DNA of 64,000 nucleotides, from the NCBI RefSeq assembly GCF_049680855.1, contig NZ_JBMPGS010000002.1, forward strand, positions 930,001 to 994,000. The letters are read 5' to 3'. The position numbers were made by a program, and so were the translations under genes. This stretch comes from Salinimicrobium sp049680855 (GTDB lineage Bacteria > Bacteroidota > Bacteroidia > Flavobacteriales > Flavobacteriaceae). The stretch's first letter is position 1; each line of letters begins with the position of its first letter. A model generated the notes under the pieces. That model was not told where the DNA came from, made no database searches, and worked only from the letters and a program-made list of their open reading frames with translations. Of this stretch, positions 8,071 to 16,800 are shown piece after piece.

Positions 8071-8122
8071 AAAAAAAGGTTGACTAAAAGCAGTAGATGT
8101 CTACCACTTTTAATCAACCTTT
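8071..8122 (-). terminator. Terminator of carB
   Basis: Read on the minus strand, a long stem (AAGGTTGATTAAAAG pairing with CTTTTAGTCAACCTT, plus an inner GTAGA/TCTAC stem) is followed by seven Ts. It lies 38 bases after the carB stop. It has the form of a strong rho-independent terminator. Confidence 0.85.
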
Positions 8123-8159
8123 CCCGGCCTCCAGCCTGTTTATAATATTTGTTGAATAC

Positions 8160-11012
8160 TTATTTGCTCAGGTACATTTTTCTCCTGGAATACAGCTCAT
8201 AGAAGGCATCATCTTTTAGACTGTCTATGAATAAAATACTTTCTCCGGTACTTTTCATTTCCGGCCCCAGCTGCTTGTTCACCTTGTGAAACTTATCAAA
8301 TGAGAACACCGGTTGCTTAATAGCGTAGCCTTCCAGCTGTGGATCAAATTTGAAATCTGTCACCTTCTTCTCGCCCAGCATCACCTTTGTAGCGTAATTA
8401 ACGTAAGGCTGCTTATATGCTTTTGCAATAAAAGGAACCGTTCTTGACGCCCGCGGATTCGCTTCTATAATGAACACCTTATCATCTTTTATAGCAAACT
8501 GTATATTGATAAGGCCTACTGTATTCAAGGAAAGTGCGATCTTTTTCGTGTGATCTTTAATTTGTTGCATCACAAGATCTCCCAGGTTGAAAGGCGGTAA
8601 TGTAGCATTGGAATCTCCTGAATGTATTCCGCAGGGTTCAATGTGCTCCATAATACCCAGAATCTGTACGTTTTCACCGTCACAAATGGCATCGGCTTCG
8701 GCTTCTATTGCTCCATCCAAATAATGATCGAGCAGTAATTTGTTATTAGGAATCTTTCTGAGCAGATCGACCACATGCTCTTCCAGCTCTTTCTTGTTGA
8801 TGACAATTTTCATTCCCTGCCCTCCAAGTACATAAGACGGTCTTACCAGGATTGGAAAATCAAGCTCTTCGGCAAGAGCCAGCGCTTCATCTGCGGTTTC
8901 TGCCACTCCAAAATCTGGATAAGGAATGTCATTTTGCTTCAGCAATGTTGAAAAACTCCCCCTATCTTCGGCAAGGTCAAGGGCTTCATAACTGGTTCCC
9001 ATAATTTTAATTCCGTAGCGGTCCAGTTTTTCTGCAAGTTTTAAAGCCGTTTGTCCTCCAAGTTGAACGATCACGCCTTCAGGCTTTTCATGACGAATGA
9101 TGTCATAAATATGTTCCCAGAAAACAGGTTCAAAGTATAATTTATCAGAAATATCAAAGTCGGTAGAGACCGTTTCAGGATTACAGTTGATCATGATGGT
9201 TTCATAACCACATTCCGAAGCAGCCAGTACCCCGTGTACACAGCAGTAATCAAATTCAATCCCCTGCCCTATTCTGTTTGGCCCGGAACCGAGGACAACA
9301 ATTTTCTTTTTATCTGAGCTTTTACTGTCGTTCTCAACATACCTTTTCCCATCGGCGGTTTCTATTTCAGCTTCAAAAGTGGAATAATAAAAGGGTGTTT
9401 CGGCTTTGAATTCGGCCGCACAGGTATCTACCAGTTTATAAACGCGGTTGATATTAAGTTCCTCCCGCTTTTTATGCACCTCGCTTTCAAGACAGTCTAG
9501 CATATAAGCTATTTGACGATCGGCAAATCCCTTTTGCTTTGCCTCAAGTAAAAGGTCTTTAGGAAGGTCATCAAGGGAGTACTTCGAAATCTCGACCTCC
9601 AATGCATGCAGTTCTTCATACTGCTTTAGGAACCACATATCGATCTTTGTGATTTCGTGGATGCGGCTTAAAGGTATTCCCAGTTGAATAGCGTCATATA
9701 TTACAAAAACGCGGTCCCAACTTGGGTGAGTAAGCTTATCAATGATTTGGTCGTAATTGGTGTAGCCTTTTCCATCGGCACCCAATCCGTTGCGTTTAAT
9801 CTCAAGAGATTGTGTCGCTTTATGCAGCGCTTCCTGGAACGAACGGCCAATCCCCATCACTTCCCCTACAGATTTCATTTGAAGTCCCAGGGTTCGTTCG
9901 CTGCCTTCAAATTTATCGAAATTCCAACGTGGTATTTTTACGATCACATAATCTAAGGTAGGTTCAAAGAGTGCTGACGTAGATTTGGTGATTTGGTTAT
10001 CAAGTTCATCAAGCGAATATCCAATGGCCAGTTTTGCAGCAATCTTTGCAATGGGATAACCCGTTGCCTTTGATGCCAGAGCAGAAGATCTTGACACCCG
10101 CGGATTGATTTCAATGGCAATGATATCTTCCTTCTCATCTGGACTTACGGCAAACTGTACATTACATCCACCTGCAAAATCCCCGATGCTGCGCATCATT
10201 TTTATGGCTAAATCCCTCATTTTCTGAAAACAGGTATCACTCAGCGTCATGGCTGGTGCAACTGTAATAGAGTCCCCGGTATGAATTCCCATAGGATCCA
10301 TATTTTCAATGGAACAAATGATCACTACATTGTCGTTCTTGTCACGCAGCAATTCAAGTTCATATTCTTTCCAGCCAAGCAATGCCTTATCAATTAAAAC
10401 TTCATGTATAGGCGAAGCTTCAAGCCCTCGGGTAAGAAGTTCATCAAACTGGTCTTCTGTGTGAACAAAAGAAGCTCCGGTACCTCCCAGTGTAAAGGAA
10501 GGCCTAATTACCAGCGGGAAACCGAATTCCTGTGCGATTTCTTTTCCTTTAAGATAGGAAGTTGCAGTTTCTGCCGGCGCTACAGGTATGCCGATGCGCC
10601 CCATCAACTGCTTAAATTTTTCACGGTCTTCGGTAATATTGATAGCATCAATGTCTACCCCAATGATCTTTACATCAAAATCATTCCAGATTCCCCTTTC
10701 ATCGGCTTCAATACAAAGGTTAAGGGCAGTTTGTCCACCCATGGTTGGTAATACGGCATCTATTTGGGGATGTTCTTTAAGTATCTCAATAATGGATTTG
10801 GTATTCAGAGGCTTCAGGTACACATGATCTGCCATGGAAGGATCTGTCATGATGGTCGCAGGATTGGAATTGATGAGGATTGTTTCAATTCCGTCCTCCC
10901 TTAGCGACCGGAGCGCCTGGGTTCCTGAATAATCGAATTCACAGGCCTGGCCAATAATGATTGGACCAGAACCAATAATCAAAATACTTTTAAGATTCTT
11001 GTTCTTTGGCAT
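8160..11012 (-). CDS. carB: Carbamoyl-phosphate synthase large subunit
   Basis: This is a 950-residue protein with two homologous ATP-grasp halves. The first begins SILIIGSGPIIIGQACEFDYSG and the second KIVVLGSGPNRIGQGIEFDY near residue 565. Both carry the ATP-grasp metal-binding patterns (IEINPRVSRSSA and IIEANPRASRTVPF). It makes carbamoyl phosphate for pyrimidines and arginine with CarA, which is not in this window. It ends soon after FDSFDKFH-type sequence near GPEMKSTGESILF, so the C-terminal MGS-like allosteric domain of the roughly 1070-residue enterobacterial enzyme is missing. I believe this shortened form is usual in flavobacteria. It is transcribed after rpmH but has its own leader. 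Confidence 0.95.
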   Translation of the reverse strand: MPKNKNLKSILIIGSGPIIIGQACEFDYSGTQALRSLREDGIETILINSNPATIMTDPSMADHVYLKPLNTKSIIEILKEHPQIDAVLPTMGGQTALNLCIEADERGIWNDFDVKIIGVDIDAINITEDREKFKQLMGRIGIPVAPAETATSYLKGKEIAQEFGFPLVIRPSFTLGGTGASFVHTEDQFDELLTRGLEASPIHEVLIDKALLGWKEYELELLRDKNDNVVIICSIENMDPMGIHTGDSITVAPAMTLSDTCFQKMRDLAIKMMRSIGDFAGGCNVQFAVSPDEKEDIIAIEINPRVSRSSALASKATGYPIAKIAAKLAIGYSLDELDNQITKSTSALFEPTLDYVIVKIPRWNFDKFEGSERTLGLQMKSVGEVMGIGRSFQEALHKATQSLEIKRNGLGADGKGYTNYDQIIDKLTHPSWDRVFVIYDAIQLGIPLSRIHEITKIDMWFLKQYEELHALEVEISKYSLDDLPKDLLLEAKQKGFADRQIAYMLDCLESEVHKKREELNINRVYKLVDTCAAEFKAETPFYYSTFEAEIETADGKRYVENDSKSSDKKKIVVLGSGPNRIGQGIEFDYCCVHGVLAASECGYETIMINCNPETVSTDFDISDKLYFEPVFWEHIYDIIRHEKPEGVIVQLGGQTALKLAEKLDRYGIKIMGTSYEALDLAEDRGSFSTLLKQNDIPYPDFGVAETADEALALAEELDFPILVRPSYVLGGQGMKIVINKKELEEHVVDLLRKIPNNKLLLDHYLDGAIEAEADAICDGENVQILGIMEHIEPCGIHSGDSNATLPPFNLGDLVMQQIKDHTKKIALSLNTVGLINIQFAIKDDKVFIIEANPRASRTVPFIAKAYKQPYVNYATKVMLGEKKVTDFKFDPQLEGYAIKQPVFSFDKFHKVNKQLGPEMKSTGESILFIDSLKDDAFYELYSRRKMYLSK

Positions 11013-11060
11013 CTGGAAAAATATATGGTAAGGTTATAAAACTATGAAGCTTTTGGGTAT

Positions 11061-11094
11061 AAAAAAAGGCGTTACTAAAAAAAGTAACACCTTA
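11061..11094 (-). terminator. Terminator of rpmH
   Basis: On the minus strand, AAGGTGTTACT and AGTAACGCCTT form a stem around a T loop, followed by a run of seven Ts. It lies between rpmH and carB, so the two are probably separate transcripts, at least in part. Confidence 0.8.
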
Positions 11095-11116
11095 TTATTT
11101 TGAAGACTAATTATCA

Positions 11117-11275
11117 TTAGTGTTTATGTCTGTTCTCTGAGGAAACAGATAATTTCTTTCTTCCCTTCGCCCTTCTTCGGGCCAGCACTTTTCTTCCGTT
11201 GACACTTGCCATTCGCTCTCTGAAACCGTGCTTGTTTTTTCTTTTCCTCTTAGATGGTTGAAACGTTCTTTTCAT
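11117..11275 (-). CDS. rpmH: 50S ribosomal protein L34
   Basis: This gene is only 52 codons long. Translation gives MKRTFQPSKRKRKNKHGF, then RERMASVNGRKVLARRRAKGRKKLS, which is the whole L34 protein: very basic, with the KRxFQPS start and the GRxVLxxRRxKGRxxLS core. The C-terminal extension VSSENRHKH is typical of Bacteroidota. L34 binds 23S rRNA in the large subunit. It has a strong promoter at 11346-11376 and a terminator right after it. It sits next to carB and not next to dnaA or rnpA. Confidence 0.95.
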   Translation of the reverse strand: MKRTFQPSKRKRKNKHGFRERMASVNGRKVLARRRAKGRKKLSVSSENRHKH

Positions 11276-11345
11276 GATAATTATCTTTAATCTTCTTTGA
11301 AATCGCTTAAAAATTAGTTTTAAGACCTGTCCTTAAAACTGCGGG

Positions 11346-11376
11346 CAAATATACGAAGAGTTTTTACTCTCACAAA
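11346..11376 (-). promoter_or_regulatory. rpmH promoter, consensus -33/-7
   Basis: On the minus strand TTTG (11373-11376) is followed by 19 bases and then TATATTTG (11346-11353), a perfect fit to the Bacteroidota TTTG/TAnnTTTG promoter. The spacer contains the inverted repeat AGAGT/ACTCT. The leader to the ATG is about 65 bases. Confidence 0.8.
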
Positions 11377-11409
11377 CCCTAATTTAAAATAATTTCCATT
11401 TGTTTTTCT

Positions 11410-11417
11410 TACCTTTG
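11410..11417 (+). promoter_or_regulatory. -7 box of the TPR protein gene
   Basis: TACCTTTG fits TAnnTTTG and lies 20 bases before the ATG at 11438. There is no clear -33 element. Confidence 0.5.
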
Positions 11418-11437
11418 CGGCCGTCAAAAATACGATT

Positions 11438-11953
11438 ATGTTCAACAAAAATTTCAAACTGGTCATCGCCGGAATCATTTTCGCCCTTGCAATATGGCAA
11501 TTTATTGAAGGAAATATTGGAAATGGTATCTTTTTAATATTATTAGCGTCTATTTTCATATTCCTGTATTTTAAAAATGAAATGATCCTGATGGCTTTTT
11601 TAAGGCTTCGGAAACAGGATTTTGACGGCGCAAAGAAATGGCTTGACAAGATACAGGACCCTGAAAAAGCACTGACTCAAAAGCAACAGGGATACTACTG
11701 GTACCTTCATGGATTGATGCTTTCCCAAACCAACATCACCAAAGCCGAAAAATACTTCAAAAAAGCCATAAGACTGGGGCTTTCCATGGATCAGGATCTT
11801 GCAATGGCCAAATTGAACCTCGCAGGAATTGCCATGACCAAAAGGCGAAAAAGGGAAGCTCAAATGTTGTTACAGGAAGCTAAAAAGCTGGACAAACACA
11901 ATATGCTTGACGAACAAATCAAGATGATGAAACAACAAATGAAGAAAATCTAG
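11438..11953 (+). CDS. Membrane-anchored tetratricopeptide-repeat protein
   Basis: This 171-residue protein has two N-terminal hydrophobic segments (about residues 8-24 and 29-47) and then a helical domain. The latter reads as two to three TPR-like units (KKWLDKIQDPEKAL, YYWYLHGLMLSQTNITKAEKYFKKAIRLG, and AKLNLAGIAMTKRRKREAQMLLQEAKKLD). It probably faces the cytoplasm and mediates protein-protein contacts. The partner is unknown. It is divergent from rpmH and stands alone. Confidence 0.75.
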   Translation: MFNKNFKLVIAGIIFALAIWQFIEGNIGNGIFLILLASIFIFLYFKNEMILMAFLRLRKQDFDGAKKWLDKIQDPEKALTQKQQGYYWYLHGLMLSQTNITKAEKYFKKAIRLGLSMDQDLAMAKLNLAGIAMTKRRKREAQMLLQEAKKLDKHNMLDEQIKMMKQQMKKI

Positions 11954-11990
11954 ACCACCTCCTGTGGCTATTTTCACGAATCATGGTTAA

Positions 11991-12030
11991 AACCTGTTAA
12001 GGCCTATGTAGGTTACCTAATATACAGGTT
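11991..12030. other. Imperfect hairpin between the TPR and thioredoxin-like genes
   Basis: AACCTGT (11991-11997) pairs with ACAGGTT (12024-12030), with an inner TAGGT/ACCTA stem. No T run follows, so it is not a classic terminator. It could be an RNA structure in a leader or readthrough region. Confidence 0.35.
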
Positions 12031-12103
12031 CTTCATCGAAAATTTTTCTATGCCCTTTACATCTTCTGTAATTTTGTATTACACACAAAGTTAAAGGGGA
12101 TAT

Positions 12104-12808
12104 ATGGTAAGAGTTTTACTCTTTTTATTTATCGTAATTCTTACACTTCCCGGAGAGGCTCAGGATGATGACCTGTACTTCTCTGAAGCCCTTTCTATGT
12201 ATCTTCCGAAGTATGTTTCGAAAGCACAGGAAGCTTACCTCGACGATAATGTACAGCGCGCTAATTTTCTATTTGATTCACTCGTCAATAATTGCCTTAA
12301 AGGAAGTTATCTGGACAATTTTAAAGTTAAGAACCTTAAGAATAAGGTAATTCCTCTTGAAAAGCTGGATAAACCCACCTATCTTATCACCAATGCATCG
12401 TGGATCGTTCCTACGAAAGGAGAAATCCCTGCACTTAATGCTCTTGCGGAAAAATATCAGGACAAAATTGATTTTGTGGTAATATTTTGGGACAAGCGCA
12501 AGACGGCAAGGGATTTAGCTAAACAATATCACAAATCTGTGAAGGTATATTTTGTAGACGAACTAAGCAACGAAAGCAATTACGTCATTCGCAACCTGAA
12601 GCATTCCCTGGGCGTTCCTACCTCCTTTCTTTTAACCGAAGAAAAAAAGATCGTGGATATTAAAAGAAGTATTACCCATCCATATGCTGTAGCAAAAAAT
12701 GAATCTTTTGAATTAAATCACAAAGCTTTTTCCGAAGGTATTTCTCAATTACTCCTTCAGGACAGCAGTGAGTTAAGCGAACATTCCGCTGAAACACGGC
12801 TGCCATAA
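12104..12808 (+). CDS. Secreted thioredoxin-fold protein without the CXXC motif
   Basis: This 234-residue protein has an N-terminal signal peptide (cleavage near GEA-QDDD). A TlpA-like domain follows from about residue 80. The strand before the active site is NASWIVPTKGEIPALNAL, where redox-active members have WCxPC: both cysteines are absent. The cis-proline strand is kept (SLGVPTSFLLTEEKKI). The protein is therefore probably not a disulfide reductase but may keep the fold for binding or structure. It stands alone, and its stop faces the lytic transglycosylase gene across a 32-base gap that holds a palindrome. Confidence 0.75.
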   Translation: MVRVLLFLFIVILTLPGEAQDDDLYFSEALSMYLPKYVSKAQEAYLDDNVQRANFLFDSLVNNCLKGSYLDNFKVKNLKNKVIPLEKLDKPTYLITNASWIVPTKGEIPALNALAEKYQDKIDFVVIFWDKRKTARDLAKQYHKSVKVYFVDELSNESNYVIRNLKHSLGVPTSFLLTEEKKIVDIKRSITHPYAVAKNESFELNHKAFSEGISQLLLQDSSELSEHSAETRLP

Positions 12809-12813
12809 CATCT

Positions 12814-12832
12814 CCAAAAATGCCATTTTTGG
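12814..12832. repeat. CCAAAAATG-C-CATTTTTGG palindrome (family member 2)
   Basis: Perfect 9-bp arms surround one central base in the short gap between convergent genes. It may act on both transcripts. See also 8039, 58976 and 62866. Confidence 0.7.
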
Positions 12833-12840
12833 CACCTTAT

Positions 12841-13773
12841 TTATAGATTCATCATACTGTAATATCCCTCTTCAGGAATTTCGATGAAATACTCCTTGCG
12901 CGAGCTGTTGTTGAGATGCGCTTCCCGCAACCAGGGATTATGTATTTTTAAAATTTTGTAGTTGATCCCGAAATTTCTTGCAAATGCAGGAAAATCTGAA
13001 ACTGCTGTATCTACTTTTACCTTACGAGAAGGAACATCATGATAAAGGTCTTTTTCCCTGAAGTTAAACCCAAACCTGCGCGGATCTTCAAGTATTTCCT
13101 TTAGCGCCAATATTCGAAAAACATATCTACCTGTCTCTTCTCCCAATAGCAGGTCGTAATAATCACCCACTTCCTGCCGCTCAAGCTGCCGGCTTATCCC
13201 GTAATTACCCGCGTTATAAGCGGCGGCGGCCAAAGTCCATGAACCAAATCTTTCTTTTGACTTCTTTAAATACTCTGCTGCTGCACGAGTAGATTTTTCA
13301 AGGTTATATCTTTCATCTACATTGGAGTTGATTTCCAGTCCAAGTTCTTTTCCTGTAGATTCCATGAACTGCCAAAAACCCTTGGCTCCCGCGGGCGAAA
13401 CGGCATTTGTAAGTCCGCTTTCTATGACCGCAATATATTTAAGATCATCGGGCACACCATATTCAGCGAGAATAGGCTCTATCACCGGGAAATATTTGTT
13501 TGCTCTTTTTATAAGTAAAAAAGCATTTGATTGCCAATAGGTGTTGACAAGTAATTCGCGATCCATCCTTTCATAAATATCAGGACTTTCTACCGGAACA
13601 GGTTCTCCTGCAAACTCCAGGTCTTCGGGCACAGGGATGGCATAAATATTATAATCATTAACGAGCCTTTCTTCCTGGTTCTCATCTGTACCCGCGTCCT
13701 GTACTGCATAAATACTTACTGCACCAGCGACCATTATGGTACTCATCATCAATATCTTCTTAGGCAATTTCAT
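12841..13773 (-). CDS. Lytic transglycosylase (SLT domain)
   Basis: This 310-residue protein has an N-terminal membrane or signal segment (KKILMMSTIMVAGAVSIYAV). The SLT fold is clear: IAVIESGL (catalytic Glu near 118), SPAGAKGFWQFM, and AAAAYNAGNYGI. It resembles the MltD catalytic part. The C-terminal 60 residues (FARNFGINYKILKIHNPWLR) look like a single LysM-like unit. It cleaves the peptidoglycan glycan strand to give 1,6-anhydro products in the periplasm. It lies 37 bases after an alpha/beta hydrolase gene on the same strand, and the two are probably co-transcribed. Confidence 0.88.
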   Translation of the reverse strand: MKLPKKILMMSTIMVAGAVSIYAVQDAGTDENQEERLVNDYNIYAIPVPEDLEFAGEPVPVESPDIYERMDRELLVNTYWQSNAFLLIKRANKYFPVIEPILAEYGVPDDLKYIAVIESGLTNAVSPAGAKGFWQFMESTGKELGLEINSNVDERYNLEKSTRAAAEYLKKSKERFGSWTLAAAAYNAGNYGISRQLERQEVGDYYDLLLGEETGRYVFRILALKEILEDPRRFGFNFREKDLYHDVPSRKVKVDTAVSDFPAFARNFGINYKILKIHNPWLREAHLNNSSRKEYFIEIPEEGYYSMMNL

Positions 13774-13810
13774 TCTTTTTCTGTTTAAATATTATTCAAT
13801 TTCTTTCCCT

Positions 13811-14482
13811 CTAGTTTTCTGTTTCAATGATTTTTTCAAGGCGCTCATTAAACCATCTAAACCGGTTCACAATCATAATATGCGTTCCCCCGGGAACTCT
13901 TATGCATCCTTCAATATACTTGTAAGGAAATATTTCATCCCTGTCACCATGAATATGTACGATTTCCTGATGCGGTTCTCTTTGATCCCAACACACCATT
14001 TGCGCAATAGCCCAATCAAGGTAACGGGTATCTGTGATTGAAAGATACTTTTTATACAATTTTAACCTTTTTTGGGCATAATCCCCAATCGCAATTTTTT
14101 GAAGGAGATCTACATGTCCTGCCAGGCTTGTTGGAAGAATCCTGAACAGGCCTGTGGAGCGAGCATACCTCATCCTTCGCGGCAATTCGCGCTGGCATTT
14201 AACGCTTGAAATAATGATAAGTCTTTTTATCTCCAGGAATTCTGCCATTTCCTGTACCACAACTCCCCCAAATGAAACTCCAATTAACACCACATTATTG
14301 TGCTTTACCCTTTCGCACATCCTTTTTGCATAAGCTTTGAGGGTCTCCTGCGAACGCGGTAATAGCCAGTCCAGCCAATGAATCTTATACTTGTGCTTTG
14401 GCAATTCTATATTTTCGAAAATAGAGGGATTTGCTGCCAGGCCCGGCATGCAGTAAACGTGTACAAAAGAATCCTCTTTCAT
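13811..14482 (-). CDS. Alpha/beta hydrolase
   Basis: This 223-residue protein has an alpha/beta-hydrolase core. VHVYCMPGLAANPSIF gives the oxyanion strand and LIGVSFGGVVVQEMAEF the nucleophile elbow (Ser in GVSFGG). IHGDRDEIFP gives the acid Asp and VPGGTHIMI the catalytic His. There is no signal peptide, so it is probably cytoplasmic. The substrate is unknown. It precedes the lytic transglycosylase gene on the same strand. Confidence 0.85.
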   Translation of the reverse strand: MKEDSFVHVYCMPGLAANPSIFENIELPKHKYKIHWLDWLLPRSQETLKAYAKRMCERVKHNNVVLIGVSFGGVVVQEMAEFLEIKRLIIISSVKCQRELPRRMRYARSTGLFRILPTSLAGHVDLLQKIAIGDYAQKRLKLYKKYLSITDTRYLDWAIAQMVCWDQREPHQEIVHIHGDRDEIFPYKYIEGCIRVPGGTHIMIVNRFRWFNERLEKIIETEN

Positions 14483-14703
14483 TTCATGGCCTTTGATTAC
14501 CGAAAATGGTGTAAAACCTTTAATTTAGGATCAAATTTAAATGTTTTCTGCCTCTTTTCCGTTTCATTCTCTCAAAATGTTAGGCCATTTTGGCACTTAA
14601 AATCTCTAAGAATTTACAGGGATATGGCTCGAAACAGCAGGAAAAAACTCTTCCACTCCCACTCTGGCGGAATTTTTGATGAAACATTAACAAAAATCAT
14701 TAT

Positions 14704-15006
14704 ATGCAAACCGAACTCCCATTATCCGATAATGAATTCTTACGCCAGTTTGAAAGTACTATAGAAGGAGAACTGGTCAAAATTGAATATTCTCAACAGG
14801 AAAGAAAGATCTTCCTTACAAAAATTGTTATGAGCGAAGAGCTCCGTGAAAAGGGCTACCTGGAAACCTTCATTAAGACGGTGCTCGATCATATTAAAGA
14901 ACAGGATTCTCACCGCGTCGTTCCCACCAGCCCTTTGATAGCGAAATACATGAGAAAGAATAAGAGAAAGTACAAGGACTTACTACCGGTAGGAATCAAC
15001 ATTTAA
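14704..15006 (+). CDS. YjdJ-type GNAT N-acetyltransferase-like protein
   Basis: This is a 100-residue protein of the small GNAT branch PF14542. It has GELVKIEYSQQERKIFLTKIVMSEELREKGYLETFIKTVLDHI followed by the family ending RVVPTSPLIAKYMRKN. The usual glycine-rich acyl-CoA loop is replaced by ELREKGY, as is common in this branch. The substrate is unknown. Its stop codon is separated from the mtaB stop by a single base, so the convergent genes share their ends without a visible terminator. Confidence 0.8.
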   Translation: MQTELPLSDNEFLRQFESTIEGELVKIEYSQQERKIFLTKIVMSEELREKGYLETFIKTVLDHIKEQDSHRVVPTSPLIAKYMRKNKRKYKDLLPVGINI

Positions 15007-15007
15007 A

Positions 15008-16351
15008 CTATACCGCAACAGCAGGCTCTTCCAGCCAGTCAAATCTTACGAGCCCGTCTTCATCTATTTTTTGAAGCCTAATTTCATGCAAGGTATTAAC
15101 CAATCCCGGGTTCCAGGGCGTTTTTACTTTAACGTAATTCTCGGTAAACCCGTGGATATAACCTTCCTTATTTTCACCTTCAAAAAGAACAGTGACGGAG
15201 TTTCCTATTTGGGATTCGTAAAAAGCACGCCTTTTCTTAGCTGAAAGTCCGCGCAGCATCTTACTACGCTTTTTCCGCACTTTTAAAGGTACAGGATTCT
15301 CCATTTGAGCGGCAGGAGTATTATCTCTTTCAGAATAAGTAAAAACATGTAAGTAGGAAATATCAAGATCATTGAGGAAATTATAGGTTTCCAGAAACTG
15401 CTCATCAGTTTCCCCGGGAAAACCAACAATGACGTCCACTCCAATACATGCATGAGGCATAATTGATTTAATCTGTTCCACCCTGTCTACATATAATTCT
15501 CTCATATACCTGCGGCGCATCGCCTTAAGAACAGCATTGCTACCGCTCTGCAATGGAATATGAAAATGAGGCACAAAAGTGTCACTTTTGGATACAAAGT
15601 CAATGGTTTCGTTCTTCAGGAGATTGGGTTCTATGGAAGAAATACGCAATCGCTCAATACCTTCCACCTTATCCAGCTCTTTTACCAGCTCGAGGAAGGT
15701 ATGTTCGTGTTTTTTATTTCCAAATTCTCCTTTACCGTAGTCACCAATGTTAACGCCCGTTAATACGATTTCCTTGATGCCTTTGTCACTAATGGTTTTT
15801 GCATTCTTAAGCACATTTTCTAAGGTGTCACTTCTAGAAATGCCACGTGCTAATGGAATCGTACAATAAGTACATTTATAGTCACACCCATCCTGAACCT
15901 TTAAAAAGGCCCTGGTCCTGTCTCCAAAGGAATAAGAGCCCACGTAAAAATCTGCTTCCCCTATTTCGCAAGAATGCACCTCTCCCATGTCATTTTTGGA
16001 TAGGTCATTGAGGTAATTCGTGATCTTAAACTTTTCGGTAGCACCCAAAACTAGATCTACACCATCTACTGCAGCAAGTTCTTCAGGCTTAAGTTGCGCA
16101 TAACATCCTACTGCGATCACAAAAGCATTTTCATTTACTTTCTGAGCCTGCTTTACGATTGTTTTAAATCGTTTATCGGCATTATCGGTTACCGAGCAGG
16201 TGTTGATCACGTAAATATCGGCTTCTTCGGAAAAATCAACCCGTTGAAAACCTTCATCTTTAAAGGAACGGGCGATGGTAGAAGTTTCTGAAAAATTCAG
16301 TTTACATCCAAGGGTATAAAATGCGACTTTTTTGGTACTTTCCATATTCAT
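15008..16351 (-). CDS. mtaB: tRNA (N6-threonylcarbamoyladenosine(37)-C2)-methylthiotransferase
   Basis: This 447-residue protein has the MiaB/MtaB layout. An N-terminal UPF0004 domain carries three cluster cysteines (YTLGCKLNFSE, VINTCSVTDNAD, VAVGCYAQL). The radical-SAM domain has CDYKCTYCTIPLARG (CxxxCxxC), and a TRAM domain lies at the C-terminus (GNSVTVLFEGENKEGYIHGF). It adds the 2-methylthio group to t6A37 in tRNAs decoding ANN codons. The TLGCK start distinguishes MtaB from MiaB and RimO. An ATG two codons inside (MESTKK) is an equally good start. Confidence 0.93.
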   Translation of the reverse strand: MNMESTKKVAFYTLGCKLNFSETSTIARSFKDEGFQRVDFSEEADIYVINTCSVTDNADKRFKTIVKQAQKVNENAFVIAVGCYAQLKPEELAAVDGVDLVLGATEKFKITNYLNDLSKNDMGEVHSCEIGEADFYVGSYSFGDRTRAFLKVQDGCDYKCTYCTIPLARGISRSDTLENVLKNAKTISDKGIKEIVLTGVNIGDYGKGEFGNKKHEHTFLELVKELDKVEGIERLRISSIEPNLLKNETIDFVSKSDTFVPHFHIPLQSGSNAVLKAMRRRYMRELYVDRVEQIKSIMPHACIGVDVIVGFPGETDEQFLETYNFLNDLDISYLHVFTYSERDNTPAAQMENPVPLKVRKKRSKMLRGLSAKKRRAFYESQIGNSVTVLFEGENKEGYIHGFTENYVKVKTPWNPGLVNTLHEIRLQKIDEDGLVRFDWLEEPAVAV

Positions 16352-16523
16352 CTCCTGAAGTACCTGCTACCAATCTGCAGGTTCTCATTAATTAAAAAAT
16401 GCTGTTCAAAATCACCTTTTGAAGCCTGCAAAGATACCAACTATAAATAGATATATAAAATCTCTAGAAAATCTTGTCTTCCAGGAATTCAAAAATTGAT
16501 TATTTTAAAAAAAATTTTTCAGA

Positions 16524-16784
16524 ATGAGTTTTGGGAGTGCCATAGGAGCTATTGTTAGCCTCAAAAATAACAGAAGAACAAGAACAGCGAAAACCGATAA
16601 ATACCTGGCTACTACAGGCGGGAAAATAAAAGGCGTAAAAAGCCACCGGAAACCTTCAAAAGAAGAGTTAAGGGAATTAAGCGCAAAAATAGCTGCGGAA
16701 AACAAAAAAAGGCAGCAAAAGATCCTTTTGATCACCACTGCCATTTTAGTAATATTTACCAGTGTTTTCTTTTACTTCTTCTGA
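16524..16784 (+). CDS. Small basic protein with C-terminal membrane anchor
   Basis: This 86-residue protein has a short hydrophobic start (SFGSAIGAIVSL) and a long, strongly basic middle (KNNRRTRTAKTDKYL, RKPSKEELRELSAKIAAENKKRQQK). A single C-terminal hydrophobic helix of about 20 residues ends in FFYFF. It is probably a tail-anchored membrane protein with a basic cytoplasmic face. Function unknown. It converges with the GlmU-like gene across 16 bases. Confidence 0.6.
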   Translation: MSFGSAIGAIVSLKNNRRTRTAKTDKYLATTGGKIKGVKSHRKPSKEELRELSAKIAAENKKRQQKILLITTAILVIFTSVFFYFF

Positions 16785-16800
16785 GAGACGATGACACTAA

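Noticed and set aside
14573..14604. CAAAATG...CATTTTG pair as a further palindrome family member
   Set aside because: The spacer is several bases, not one, and the arms are shorter by one base; too weak to include.
14378..14764. 128-residue open frame on the plus strand
   Set aside because: It overlaps the hydrolase start on the other strand and the acetyltransferase gene in another frame, and its sequence lacks any domain character.
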